Notes under the pieces: model-generated
The model's input: the letters and a program-made list of their open reading frames with translations, nothing else
The model's database searches: none
What the model was told of the DNA's origin: nothing
Assembly: GCA_963696505.1 (NCBI GenBank)
Contig: CAVOKN010000007.1
Location: forward strand, 62,001-126,000
Direction: 5' to 3'
Length of the DNA stretch: 64,000 bases
Source of the DNA: CAVOKN01 sp963696505
GTDB taxonomy: Bacteria; Pseudomonadota; Gammaproteobacteria; Burkholderiales; Rhodocyclaceae
Part shown: positions 17,514 through 26,135 of the stretch, one piece after another
Numbering within the stretch: the stretch's first letter is position 1
How the letters are laid out: each line of letters begins with the position of its first letter
Translations under genes and position numbers: made by a program

Positions 17514-18853
17514 GCGGCCGGCTCCTCGTCGTCGATGACGAGCGCATCGCGCTGGACAACCTGCGCCACGTCTTCGCCAAGGCCGGCTACGAGGTGAGCG
17601 CGACAACCAGCGGCGCGCGCGCGCTGGCGCTGCTGGACGAGGAGACCTTCGACGCCGTGCTTACCGACCTGCGCATGGAGAAGGTGGACGGGCTGGCGAT
17701 CCTGCGCGCCTGCCGCGAACGCGGGCTCGATGCCGAAGTCATCGTGATCACCGGTCATGCCAGCGCGGAGTCTGCGGTGGCGGCGATGCGCGAGGGCGCG
17801 TTCTACTACGTCGCCAAGCCCTTCCGCCTCGACGAGGTGCGCAAGGTGGTGGCCGAGGCGGTGGAGAAGACGCGCCTCAAGCGGGAAAACCGCCAGTTGC
17901 GCGAGCGCGTCGAGCATTACGCCGGCCGCGGCACCATCGTCACCCAGGACGAGACCGTGCTGCGGCTGCTGGACACGGCGCGGCAGGTCGCCCCCACCGA
18001 CTGCAACGTGCTGGTGCTGGGCGAGACCGGCACCGGCAAGGAACTGCTGGCGCGCTACGTGCACCAGTGCAGTCGCCGCGGGCAGCAGCCCTTCACGGCG
18101 GTGAATTGCGGCGCGTTCACCGAGGAACTGCTGGCGGGCGAACTGTTCGGCCACGTCAAGGGGGCCTTCACTGGCGCCGTGGCGGACCGTCGCGGGCTGA
18201 TCGAGTCCGCTGCCGGCGGCACCCTGTTCCTCGACGAGATCACCGAGATGACGCCGGCAATGCAGGTGAAATTGCTGCGGGTGCTGCAGGAGCGCGAGGT
18301 GCTGCGCGTGGGGGCCACCTCGCCGGTGGCGGTGGACGTGCGGGTGGTGGCCGCCACCAACCGCGACCTGCAGGAGGCGGTGAAGAGCGGCGCGTTCCGC
18401 CAGGACCTCTACTTCCGACTCAACGTCGTCGCCCTGGAGCTGCCGCCGCTGCGCCGCCGCCGCGGCGACATCCCGCTGCTGAGCGCGCACTTCCTGCGCA
18501 AGTACGCGGCGCTGATGGGCAAGGAGGTCACCGCCGTCGCCCCCGAGGCGCTGGACCTGCTGATGAACCTGGACCTTCCCGGAAACGTGCGCGAACTGGA
18601 GAACCTGATCGAGCGCGGCGTGGCGGTGACGAGCAGCAACCGCATCGAGGCCGCCGCCCTGCCGCAGGAATTGCGGGCGCCGCCGGCGCCCCACGCCATC
18701 GAGGGCGACACGGTGCTGACGCTGGAGGAGATGGAGCGTAACTACATCCGCTGGGTGCTGGACACGGCCGGCGGCAACCAGCAGCTCGCCGCCCAGCGCC
18801 TGGGGATAGACCGGGTAACCCTGTGGCGCAAGCTCAAGCGCTACGCGCCCTAG
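17510..18853 (+). CDS. NtrC-family sigma54 response regulator
   Basis: A 447-residue regulator with receiver, AAA+ and Fis-type HTH domains. The receiver has phospho-acceptor D53 (VLTDLRM) and switch lysine (VAKPFR). The AAA+ domain has Walker A GETGTGKE, the sigma54 contact loop GAFTGA intact at 218-223, Walker B GTLFLDEI and the arginine finger region. The C-terminus (NQQLAAQRLGIDRVTLWRKLK) is the DNA-binding helix-turn-helix. It overlaps the kinase gene by four bases (ATGA), forming a cognate pair. The likely target is the sigma54 promoter at 15833-15848 through the GTTGC-N5-GCAAC sites. Confidence 0.95.
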   Translation: MSGRLLVVDDERIALDNLRHVFAKAGYEVSATTSGARALALLDEETFDAVLTDLRMEKVDGLAILRACRERGLDAEVIVITGHASAESAVAAMREGAFYYVAKPFRLDEVRKVVAEAVEKTRLKRENRQLRERVEHYAGRGTIVTQDETVLRLLDTARQVAPTDCNVLVLGETGTGKELLARYVHQCSRRGQQPFTAVNCGAFTEELLAGELFGHVKGAFTGAVADRRGLIESAAGGTLFLDEITEMTPAMQVKLLRVLQEREVLRVGATSPVAVDVRVVAATNRDLQEAVKSGAFRQDLYFRLNVVALELPPLRRRRGDIPLLSAHFLRKYAALMGKEVTAVAPEALDLLMNLDLPGNVRELENLIERGVAVTSSNRIEAAALPQELRAPPAPHAIEGDTVLTLEEMERNYIRWVLDTAGGNQQLAAQRLGIDRVTLWRKLKRYAP

Positions 18854-18945
18854 GGTGCGTAGCGCGCGTCCGTCCCTGAACCGGCGGGCATGGCACGCCC
18901 TACACCCTTCGCCACAAAGCCGTAGGGTGCGCCGTGCGCACCATC
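18852..18945. repeat. GTAGGGTGCGC-type dispersed repeat
   Basis: After the regulator stop there are three arms of the same repeat family: TAGGGTGCG at 18852, GGCACGCCCTAC near 18894-18905 (inverted) and GTAGGGTGCGCCGTGCGCAC at about 18922-18941. Other copies lie near 35136, 41692 and 43476. Confidence 0.75.
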
Positions 18946-19010
18946 GCGCGACGGACCAGGAGCACAGGGGACTATCATCTCGCAGGAAACGAACGTGAAG
19001 GAGCGGCAAC

Positions 19011-19895
19011 ATGAAAGTCGGATTCATAGGCCTCGGCATCATGGGCAAGCCCATGGCGGGGCATCTCATCAAGGGCGGACATCAGGTCTGGCTGGCGAGC
19101 CGCAGCGGCGTGCCGCAGGAACTGACTTCCGCCGGGGGGGTGGCCTGCGCCAGCGGCAGGGAGGTGGCGCAGCATGCGGAGGTCATCGTCACCATGGTTC
19201 CCGACACGCCGGACGTGGAGAAGGTGCTGTTCGGCGCCGACGGCGTGGAGCAGGGGCTGGCGGGCGGAAAGGTGATCGTCGACATGAGCACCATCTCGCC
19301 GGTGGCGACGAAGGAGTTCGCGCGGCGCATCGCCGCCCACAATTGCGAGTACCTGGACGCCCCGGTGTCCGGCGGCCAGGTGGGCGCGCAGAACGCCACG
19401 CTCACCATCATGGTCGGCGGCCCGGAAACCGCCTTCGCCCGGGTCAAGCCGCTGTTCGATCTGATGGGCAAGACCATCACCCACATCGGTCCCAACGGCA
19501 CCGGGCAGGTCACCAAGCTCGCCAACAACATCGTCGTGGCGCTGAACATCGAGGCGGTGGCCGAGGCGCTGGTGTTCGCCGCCAAGGCCGGCGCCGACCC
19601 GGCCAAGGTGCGCCAGGCGCTGCTGGGGGGCTTCGCCGCTTCGCGCATCCTCGAAGTGCATGGCGAGCGCATGATCAAGCGGACCTTCGAACCGGGCTTT
19701 CGCATCGGCCTGCATCAGAAGGATCTCAACATCGCGCTGACGGTGGCGCGGGAACTGGGCATCGGCCTGCCCAACACCGCCAGCGCGCAGGAACTGTTCA
19801 ACGCCTGCGTGGCCCGCGGCGGCAAAAAGTGGGACCACTCGGCGATGGTCAAGGCGCTGGAGGCGCTGGCGGATTTCGAGATCGGCCGTCAATGA
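19011..19895 (+). CDS. garR: 2-hydroxy-3-oxopropionate (tartronate semialdehyde) reductase
   Basis: A 294-residue beta-hydroxyacid dehydrogenase. It shows the N-terminal NAD(P)-binding GFIGLGIMGKPMA, the substrate motif DAPVSGG (S120) and catalytic K169 in GTGQVTKLANN, with the C-terminal helical dimer domain complete. The enzyme reduces tartronate semialdehyde to D-glycerate, the step after glyoxylate carboligase. It stands just upstream of glcDEF, so the block can turn glycolate toward glycerate. A Shine-Dalgarno AAGGAG precedes the ATG. Related 3-hydroxyisobutyrate dehydrogenases are the main alternative; the context favours GarR/GlxR. Confidence 0.88.
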   Translation: MKVGFIGLGIMGKPMAGHLIKGGHQVWLASRSGVPQELTSAGGVACASGREVAQHAEVIVTMVPDTPDVEKVLFGADGVEQGLAGGKVIVDMSTISPVATKEFARRIAAHNCEYLDAPVSGGQVGAQNATLTIMVGGPETAFARVKPLFDLMGKTITHIGPNGTGQVTKLANNIVVALNIEAVAEALVFAAKAGADPAKVRQALLGGFAASRILEVHGERMIKRTFEPGFRIGLHQKDLNIALTVARELGIGLPNTASAQELFNACVARGGKKWDHSAMVKALEALADFEIGRQ

Positions 19896-19984
19896 CCGGT
19901 GCCGGCCCGGCAGGCGGCCGCCTCTGCTAGGATTGTCGGCCTGCGCTGCCGTCTTTCAGGCGCTGACTTTCGTGGAGCGACACC

Positions 19985-21475
19985 ATGGGAACCCCGGGCG
20001 AAGTGGAGCGCGAGTTCAGTATCGACCGCGCGCGGGTGATCGAGGAACTGCGCCGCCTGCTTCCCGAGGGTGCGCTGCTTTCGGACACCGAGGATCTGCG
20101 GCCCTACGAGTGCGACGGGCTGACCGCCTACCGCACCCTGCCGCTGGCGGTGGCGCTGCCCGATTCCGAGGCGCAGGTGATCGCGCTGCTCAAGGCCTGC
20201 AAGGCGCTCGGTGTGCCGGTGGTGGCGCGCGGCGCCGGCACTTCTCTGTCGGGCGGCTCTCTGCCTCACAAGGACGGCGTGGTGCTGTCGCTCGCCAAGT
20301 TCAGGCGCATCCTCAAGCTGGATGCCGTGGCGCGCGTCGCCGTGGTCCAGCCCGGGGTGCGCAACCTCGCCATCTCCGAGGCGGCGGCGCCCTTCGGCCT
20401 GTACTACGCGCCCGATCCCTCGTCGCAGATCGCCTGCTCGATCGGCGGCAACGTCGCGGAGAATGCCGGCGGCGTGCATTGCCTGAAGTACGGCCTGACG
20501 GTGCACAACGTGCTGCGGGTGCGGGCCATCACCATCGACGGCGAGATCGTGGAGTTCGGCGGCCATGCCCTTGACGCCCCCGGCTACGATCTGCTGGCGC
20601 TGATGATCGGCTCGGAGGGCATGCTGGCGGTGATCACAGAGGTTTCCGTCAGGCTCACGCCCAAGCCGCAGCTTGCGCAGTGCGTGCTCGCCGCCTTCGA
20701 CCACATCGGCAAGGCAGGCAAGGCAGTGGCCGACATCATCGGCGCCGGCATCATCCCCGCCGGGCTGGAGATGATGGACCAGGGGGCCACGGCGGCGGTG
20801 GAGCAGTTCGTCCATGCCGGCTATCCGCTCGATGCCGCGGCCATACTGCTGTGCGAGTCCGACGGCACGCCGGAGGAGGTGGCGGAGGAGGTGGCGCGCA
20901 TGCGCGCAGTCATGGAGGCGAGCGGTGCCACCGAGATCCGCGTCTCGCGCGACGAGGCCGAGCGGCTGCGCTTCTGGTCCGGGCGCAAGAACGCCTTCCC
21001 TGCCGCCGGGCGCATCTCCGCCGACTACTACTGCATGGACGGCACCATCCCGCGCAAGCGCCTCGCCGAGATGCTGCAGGCGATCGCGGGCATGGAGCAG
21101 AAGTACGGCTTGCGCTGCGTGAACGTGTTCCACGCCGGCGACGGCAACCTGCATCCGCTCATCCTCTACGACGCCAACATTGAGGGCGAACTGGAGAAGA
21201 CCGAAGCCTTTGGCGCGGAGATCCTGGAATACTCGGTCGAGCTGGGCGGCACCATCACCGGCGAACACGGCGTGGGCTTCGAGAAGATCAACCAGATGTG
21301 CGTGCAGTTCGCGCCGGCGGAGCTGGAGATGTTCCACCGCGTCAAGGCGGCCTTCGACCCGGCGGGCCTGCTCAATCCGGGCAAGGCGGTGCCCACCCTG
21401 CACCGCTGCGCCGAGTATGGACGCATGCACGTGCACCGCGGGCAGTTGCCCTTCCCCGAGCTGCCGAGGTTCTGA
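19985..21475 (+). CDS. glcD: Glycolate oxidase subunit GlcD (FAD-binding)
   Basis: A 496-residue FAD-linked oxidase of the GlcD/D-lactate dehydrogenase family. The FAD_binding_4 domain spans about 55-240 (VVARGAGTSLSGG, PDPSSQIACSIGGNVAENAGG). The C-terminal FAD-oxidase domain includes HAGDGNLHPLILYD and the TGEHGVG histidine motif. It oxidises glycolate to glyoxylate together with GlcE and GlcF, passing electrons to the quinone pool. It is the first gene of glcDEF. In a CO2-fixing cell the pathway recycles 2-phosphoglycolate. Confidence 0.95.
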   Translation: MGTPGEVEREFSIDRARVIEELRRLLPEGALLSDTEDLRPYECDGLTAYRTLPLAVALPDSEAQVIALLKACKALGVPVVARGAGTSLSGGSLPHKDGVVLSLAKFRRILKLDAVARVAVVQPGVRNLAISEAAAPFGLYYAPDPSSQIACSIGGNVAENAGGVHCLKYGLTVHNVLRVRAITIDGEIVEFGGHALDAPGYDLLALMIGSEGMLAVITEVSVRLTPKPQLAQCVLAAFDHIGKAGKAVADIIGAGIIPAGLEMMDQGATAAVEQFVHAGYPLDAAAILLCESDGTPEEVAEEVARMRAVMEASGATEIRVSRDEAERLRFWSGRKNAFPAAGRISADYYCMDGTIPRKRLAEMLQAIAGMEQKYGLRCVNVFHAGDGNLHPLILYDANIEGELEKTEAFGAEILEYSVELGGTITGEHGVGFEKINQMCVQFAPAELEMFHRVKAAFDPAGLLNPGKAVPTLHRCAEYGRMHVHRGQLPFPELPRF

Positions 21476-21506
21476 GCCGGCCGAGCGCGACAAGACCAGG
21501 AGTATG

Positions 21507-21570
21507 GCTTCGATGTGGCCGGAAAACCCGCAATGTACGAACAAGGGGAGATTCCCCTTGTATATCCCCC
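21507..21570 (-). repeat. Inverted, diverged copy of the 8.1-8.5 kb repeat
   Basis: The glcD-glcE gap carries about 60 bases matching the reverse complement of the hairpin part of the 185-bp repeat (shared ATGTACGA, CAAGGGGAGATTCCCCTTG and TATATCCCC). It gives glcE a spurious in-frame N-terminal extension. Confidence 0.75.
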
Positions 21571-21631
21571 CAATTCCTCCCGCATGCGCACGAATTCGAG
21601 AATTTTCGCGACCGAAGGCGCAGGGCTGCCC

Positions 21632-22678
21632 ATGATCGATCAATTTGAGGAACGCGTCAGGGATGCCGCCGCGCGCCGCCAGCCGCTGTGCCTGCGCGGT
21701 GGCGGCAGCAAGGATTTCTACGGCCGAAAGGCCGAGGGCGAGACGCTGGACACGCGGGGATATGCCGGCATCGTCGCCTACGAGCCGACCGAGCTGGTGG
21801 TTACCGCGCGCTGCGGCACTCCCCTGGCCGACCTGGAGGCGGCGCTCGCCGAGCGCGGCCAGTTTCTTGCCTTCGAGCCGCCGCATTTCGGCGAGGCGAC
21901 CCTCGGCGGCTGCGTCGCCGCGGGCCTGTCGGGGCCCCGCCGTGCCAGCGCCGGGGCGCTGCGCGACTTCGTCCTCGGCGTGAAGATGATGGATGGCCGC
22001 GCCCGCGTGCTGTCCTTCGGCGGCCAAGTGATGAAGAACGTCGCCGGCTACGACGTGTCGCGCCTGATGGCGGGCAGCCTTGGCACCCTCGGGCTGATCC
22101 TGGAGGTTTCCCTCAAGGTGCTGCCGCGTCCGGTGGCCGAGACGACGCTGCTGCTGGAGATACCTCTGGGGCGCGCGCTTGAGACGATGAATCGCTGGGC
22201 CGGGCGGCCGCTGCCGATTTCGGCCACCTACTGGCACAAGGACGAGCTGATGGTGCGCCTGTCCGGCGCCCAGGCAGCGGTGGCGGCGGCGCGCGCCCAG
22301 ATCGGTGGCGAGGTCTTCTCCGAAGGCACGGAGTTCTGGAGCGCGGTGCGCGAGCAGCGGCTCGCCTTCTTCCGCGACGCGGCGCCGGTGTGGCGTCTGT
22401 CCCTGCCCTCGATCGCCCCGGCGCTGGATCTGCCCGGCAGCCAGGTGGTGGAATGGGGCGGCAGCCAGCGCTGGCTGAAGAGCGAGGCCGATGCGCATGT
22501 GGTGTTCGCGGCGGCGCGTGCCGCGGGCGGGCACGCCGTGCGCTTCCGCGGCGGCGACCGCCAGGCCGAGGTGTTCGCCCCGCTGGCCGCGCCGCTGCTC
22601 GCGATCCACCGCGAGCTGAAGGGCTCGTTCGATCCCGAAGGCATATTCAACCGCGGCCGCCTGTATGCGGCCCTGTGA
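21632..22678 (+). CDS. glcE: Glycolate oxidase subunit GlcE
   Basis: A 348-residue protein with one FAD-binding PCMH-type domain (LCLRGGGSKDFYG, then GGCVAAGLSGPRRASAGALRD) and a shortened C-terminal half, as usual for GlcE. ATG 21632 (MIDQFEERV) is used. The frame extends upstream to 21515, but that part is encoded by the dispersed repeat. It forms the glycolate dehydrogenase complex with GlcD and GlcF. Confidence 0.93.
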   Translation: MIDQFEERVRDAAARRQPLCLRGGGSKDFYGRKAEGETLDTRGYAGIVAYEPTELVVTARCGTPLADLEAALAERGQFLAFEPPHFGEATLGGCVAAGLSGPRRASAGALRDFVLGVKMMDGRARVLSFGGQVMKNVAGYDVSRLMAGSLGTLGLILEVSLKVLPRPVAETTLLLEIPLGRALETMNRWAGRPLPISATYWHKDELMVRLSGAQAAVAAARAQIGGEVFSEGTEFWSAVREQRLAFFRDAAPVWRLSLPSIAPALDLPGSQVVEWGGSQRWLKSEADAHVVFAAARAAGGHAVRFRGGDRQAEVFAPLAAPLLAIHRELKGSFDPEGIFNRGRLYAAL

Positions 22679-22718
22679 CCCGGTGGCGCCGCGCGGTGCG
22701 GCGCGATAAGAACGAATC

Positions 22719-23951
22719 ATGCAGACCCATCTCGCCGATTTCATCCGCGACACCCCCGAGGGCCGCGAAGCCGATGCCATCCTTCGCAAGTGCGTGCACT
22801 GCGGCTTTTGCACCGCCACCTGCCCCACCTACCAGTTGCTGGGCGACGAACTGGACGGGCCGCGCGGCCGCATCTACCTCATCAAGCAGGTTCTTGAAGG
22901 GCGGCGCGCCAGCGACAAGACGCGCTTGCACCTGGACCGCTGCCTCACCTGTCGGTCCTGCGAAACCACCTGCCCCTCGGGCGTGCAGTATTCCAGGCTG
23001 CTGGACATCGGCCGGGCCGTCGTCGACCGGCAGGCGCCCCGTCCGGCCATCGAAGTCCTGCGGCGCACCGCGCTGAAGGAGGCGCTGCCGCGGCCCTGGC
23101 TGTTCGAGCCGGCGCTCAAGCTCGGGCGGGCCCTCAAACCGCTGCTGCCCGAGTCGCTCGCCGCCAAGCTGCCGGCCGCTGCCCCGAGCCGCGGTTGGCC
23201 CGCCCGCCGCCATGCCAGGCGGATGATGGTTCTGGCGGGCTGCGTGCAGCCGGGGCTGGCGCCGGACATCAATGCAGCCGCCGCGCGGGTGCTCGATCGG
23301 CTCGGCATCTCGCTGGTCGAAGTCTCCGGCGCCGGCTGCTGCGGCGCGCTGCGCTTCCACCTCAACGACCAGGAAGGCGGGCGGCGCGACGCGCGGCGCG
23401 TGATCGACGCCTGGTGGCCGCAGCTCGACGGCATCGAGGCCGTCGTCATGACGGCGTCGGGCTGCGGCACCTTCGTCAGAGACTATGGGCACGTGCTGGA
23501 ACGCGACGCGACCCATGCGCAGAAGGCGCGGCGGGTGGCGGAAATGACGCGCGATCTGAGCGAAGTCGTCGCCGCGGAAACGGCGGCGTTGCGCGCGCTG
23601 CTCGCCGGGCTGCCGCCGCGCGCGCCGCGCAAGATCGCCTTCCATGCGCCGTGCACGCTTCAGCACGGCCAGAAGATCCGCGGCGTGATCGAGGAACTGC
23701 TTGCCGCCGCCGGCTACGAACTGACTCCGGTGGCGGATTCGCATCTGTGCTGCGGCTCGGCGGGCACCTATTCGATGCTCCAGCCCGAACTCGCGACCCG
23801 GCTGCGGGACAACAAGCTGGGCGCCCTGTGCGCCGGAATGCCGCAGGCCGTGGCTACGGCCAATATCGGTTGCCTGACCCACCTGCAATCCGGCACCGAA
23901 CTGCCGGTGCGGCACTGGATCGAGCTGCTCGCGGAGCGCTTCGAGCAGTAG
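22719..23951 (+). CDS. glcF: Glycolate oxidase iron-sulfur subunit GlcF
   Basis: A 410-residue protein with two [4Fe-4S] motifs: C25, C28, C31, C35 (CVHCGFCTATCP) and C75, C78, C81, C85 (CLTCRSCETTCP). Two CCG domains follow (AGCCGALRFH and LCCGSAGTYS). It transfers electrons from the flavin subunits to the membrane quinone pool. It is the last gene of the garR-glcDEF block; about 150 bases without a clear terminator follow. Confidence 0.95.
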   Translation: MQTHLADFIRDTPEGREADAILRKCVHCGFCTATCPTYQLLGDELDGPRGRIYLIKQVLEGRRASDKTRLHLDRCLTCRSCETTCPSGVQYSRLLDIGRAVVDRQAPRPAIEVLRRTALKEALPRPWLFEPALKLGRALKPLLPESLAAKLPAAAPSRGWPARRHARRMMVLAGCVQPGLAPDINAAAARVLDRLGISLVEVSGAGCCGALRFHLNDQEGGRRDARRVIDAWWPQLDGIEAVVMTASGCGTFVRDYGHVLERDATHAQKARRVAEMTRDLSEVVAAETAALRALLAGLPPRAPRKIAFHAPCTLQHGQKIRGVIEELLAAAGYELTPVADSHLCCGSAGTYSMLQPELATRLRDNKLGALCAGMPQAVATANIGCLTHLQSGTELPVRHWIELLAERFEQ

Positions 23952-24103
23952 TTCCGCGGCGGCAGTAGGGCGCCCGCCGTGCGGCGATGACGGTGTTCTT
24001 CCGACACGGGGTGCTGGCGCCCGGGCTGGAGCGCGCTCCGTGATCCATTGCCCTTTGTGGCAGTGCGGCGCGTGCTATGTTTGCGCGGTAACCAACCCGC
24101 GCC

Positions 24104-24904
24104 ATGTCCCTCAAAGTCGAAACCTGCGTCGCGCAGCACCTCGGCGATCGCGCCGAGCAGCAGGATCGCGTCGCCCTCTTTCCCCACCCCCAGCGGCGCG
24201 GCGCGCTCATGGCCGTGCTTGCCGATGGCATGGGCGGCCACACCGGCGGCGCGATCGCCGCCGAGCAGGTTCTGCACAAGGCGCGCGAGCTGTTCGACGT
24301 CTGCGCGCCGGGCGCCGAGCCGCCACGGGAGCTGCTGCGGGCGGTGATCGACGAGGCCCATCTCGTCATCAAGCTGGTCCGCTTCACCAGCGAGCAGGAT
24401 CCCCATACCACCGCCGCCGTTCTCATGCTCCAGCCGGGGCGCATCGACTGGGCCTATTGCGGCGATACGCGCGTCTATCATTTTCGCGGCGACAAGCTGG
24501 TGTCGCGCAGCGTCGACCACTCCGTCGTCGAGGAACTGGTGCGCCTGGGCAAGCTCAGCCCGCAGCAGGCGGCGAACCATCCGCAACGCAACGTCCTGAT
24601 GCACTGTCTGGGCGGAGACCGGCAGCCCCATGTCGATTACGGCGAGACGGCGCCCCTCGCCGGCAATGACGTTGTGGTGCTTTGTTCCGACGGCCTGTGG
24701 GGCCATTTCAGCGACGCCGAGATGGGCGGCGTGCTGGCCGCCTACGCGCCCCGCGAAGCCGCGCAGGTGCTCATCGAGCGCGCGCGCCAGCGTGCCGGCG
24801 GCGAGGGCGACAACCTCTCCCTGGCGATCATCAAGCTGACCGAGGAAAAGGCCAAGCCGGCGCCCGCGCCGGCGAAGCCGCGGGCGGCCTTCGATCGCGG
24901 CTGA
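24104..24904 (+). CDS. PP2C-type serine/threonine protein phosphatase
   Basis: A 266-residue PPM/PP2C phosphatase. The metal-binding aspartates are in place: the early QQDRVALF, LADGMGGHTGG, YCGDTRVY, CSDGLWGHFSD and GEGDNLSLAII. It ends in a Pro/Ala/Lys-rich tail. It would remove phosphate from Ser/Thr residues in the cytoplasm. No protein kinase gene is adjacent. The next plus-strand gene, a zinc-ribbon nuclease-like protein, is 187 bases away across a repeat, so a joint function is unproven. Confidence 0.9.
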   Translation: MSLKVETCVAQHLGDRAEQQDRVALFPHPQRRGALMAVLADGMGGHTGGAIAAEQVLHKARELFDVCAPGAEPPRELLRAVIDEAHLVIKLVRFTSEQDPHTTAAVLMLQPGRIDWAYCGDTRVYHFRGDKLVSRSVDHSVVEELVRLGKLSPQQAANHPQRNVLMHCLGGDRQPHVDYGETAPLAGNDVVVLCSDGLWGHFSDAEMGGVLAAYAPREAAQVLIERARQRAGGEGDNLSLAIIKLTEEKAKPAPAPAKPRAAFDRG

Positions 24905-24930
24905 CGCCTCGCCTCCAGGCCAGGTTTGCG

Positions 24931-24972
24931 TACACCCCCACCCCGGCCCTCTCCGCGAGCGGGGAAGGGAGT
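24931..24972. repeat. CCCTCTCC-type intergenic repeat
   Basis: The stretch CACCCCCACCCCGGCCCTCTCC followed by GCGAGCGGGGAAGGGAG is a copy of the C-rich/G-rich inverted element also found at about 4747, 4836, 8034, 15055, 49310 and 55595. It lies between convergent or tandem genes and can form a stem-loop. Confidence 0.6.
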
Positions 24973-25091
24973 AGCCTGCGGCGCGCGATTCTGCGCCATG
25001 GCAAGGGCATGTTCGGCTATGATTCGCCGGTCTCGCCCGGACCAACGATTCGCTAGCCATTCGGCGACCAACAAGCAAAGAAGCGAGTGCC

Positions 25092-26084
25092 ATGACCATT
25101 CTCAGATGCAACAGGTGCGGCAGTCTCGCTGAACTGCCTCCGGATGCGCTGGGGACGACCCGCCCCTGCCCGCGCTGCGGCAGCCCGACGCAGGTCTACG
25201 ACACGGTTGTATTCGTCGGCAAGGTCCTGGAGAGATTCTTCGCCATGCAGGGTGAAGTCACGCGCCTGCGAGAGCTGGTGGAACCTGCGGCAGTTCAGTC
25301 GGCGGCAGCAGCGCCGACTGCCGCGCCGGAAACCTTCGATGTAAACAATTCCACGGCATTGACGACCGAGTTGCAGCACGGACCCATCCACGAGTGGTTT
25401 CACCGCCGGCACATTCAGGTTCGCACCAATCCGAAGGCAGTGGACACGACAGGGTTCTTCGATGAGGTCGGCTTGGCCATCGGCAAGGACTATGCCGTCC
25501 TGGGAGATGTCGTTGACCGCATCCGCTTCGCGCAGTCCAAGGGCCACGCTACAGCGACGATTCATCTGGATGGCAGGGAACCGCAGGAGGCGGGCAAGAT
25601 CCTCGATTTCTGCCGGCAGCTCTACGACTATTCCTTCGTTGCGAAGTCGTTCAATCTCAAGCAGGAGAAACTGGTGCGAATCGTGGTGCAGACCGCGCCG
25701 GCGATCCGCGAGTTCTTCGCCGGGGACTGGCTGGAGTGGTATGCCTTCATGACGGTGTTGGAGATGGTGCGTCGCCGCGGTCGCCGATACTCCTGCGCAC
25801 GCAATCTGACCGTCACGCTTCAGAACGGGGAGGTCTACGAACTCGACGTCTTTTTCCTCTTCGACGGGGAGAAGCCGCTGTGCATCGAATGCAAGAGCGG
25901 TGAGTTCCGTCAGGACATCGACCGCTGCCTCACGCTGCGCAAGCGCTTGGGCCTGACCCGGGAGGCCTTCATCCTCTGCGCAGTCGGGCTCGGCACCGAG
26001 CAGTCTCAAGGGCTGTCCAGCATGTACGAGCTGAGCTTCGCCAACGAGCGCGACTTGGCGGAGAAGCTGGAAAAAGCGGGCTGA
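25092..26084 (+). CDS. Zinc-ribbon protein with Card1-like PD-(D/E)XK domain
   Basis: A 330-residue protein I cannot name. It begins with a zinc ribbon (C6, C9, C26, C29). A helical and linker region runs to about residue 205. The C-terminal block has the restriction-endonuclease pattern: E215 in GDWLEWYAF, D252 in YELDVFFLF and E266-x-K268 in LCIECKSGE. This spacing resembles the nuclease domain of Card1/Can2 (DUF1887) proteins, but the CARF sensor domain of those proteins is not recognisable. Codon use looks slightly less GC-biased than that of its neighbours. It could be a DNA or RNA nuclease or a defence-related protein. The function is unknown. Confidence 0.6.
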   Translation: MTILRCNRCGSLAELPPDALGTTRPCPRCGSPTQVYDTVVFVGKVLERFFAMQGEVTRLRELVEPAAVQSAAAAPTAAPETFDVNNSTALTTELQHGPIHEWFHRRHIQVRTNPKAVDTTGFFDEVGLAIGKDYAVLGDVVDRIRFAQSKGHATATIHLDGREPQEAGKILDFCRQLYDYSFVAKSFNLKQEKLVRIVVQTAPAIREFFAGDWLEWYAFMTVLEMVRRRGRRYSCARNLTVTLQNGEVYELDVFFLFDGEKPLCIECKSGEFRQDIDRCLTLRKRLGLTREAFILCAVGLGTEQSQGLSSMYELSFANERDLAEKLEKAG

Positions 26085-26135
26085 CCGAACGCGATTTCCC
26101 CCGGGGCGCGGCCTCCCCGGACCGGTCGCGCACGT

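Noticed and set aside
15697..18853. Direct homologue of glmY with glrK/glrR, or of crcZ with cbrAB
   Set aside because: The operator (GTTGC-N5-GCAAC) differs from TGTC-N10-GACA of GlrR, and no CA-rich Hfq motifs of CrcZ are seen; only the layout is similar.
19889..22828. 979-codon minus-strand frame opposite glcD and glcE
   Set aside because: Antisense shadow of well-conserved glc genes.
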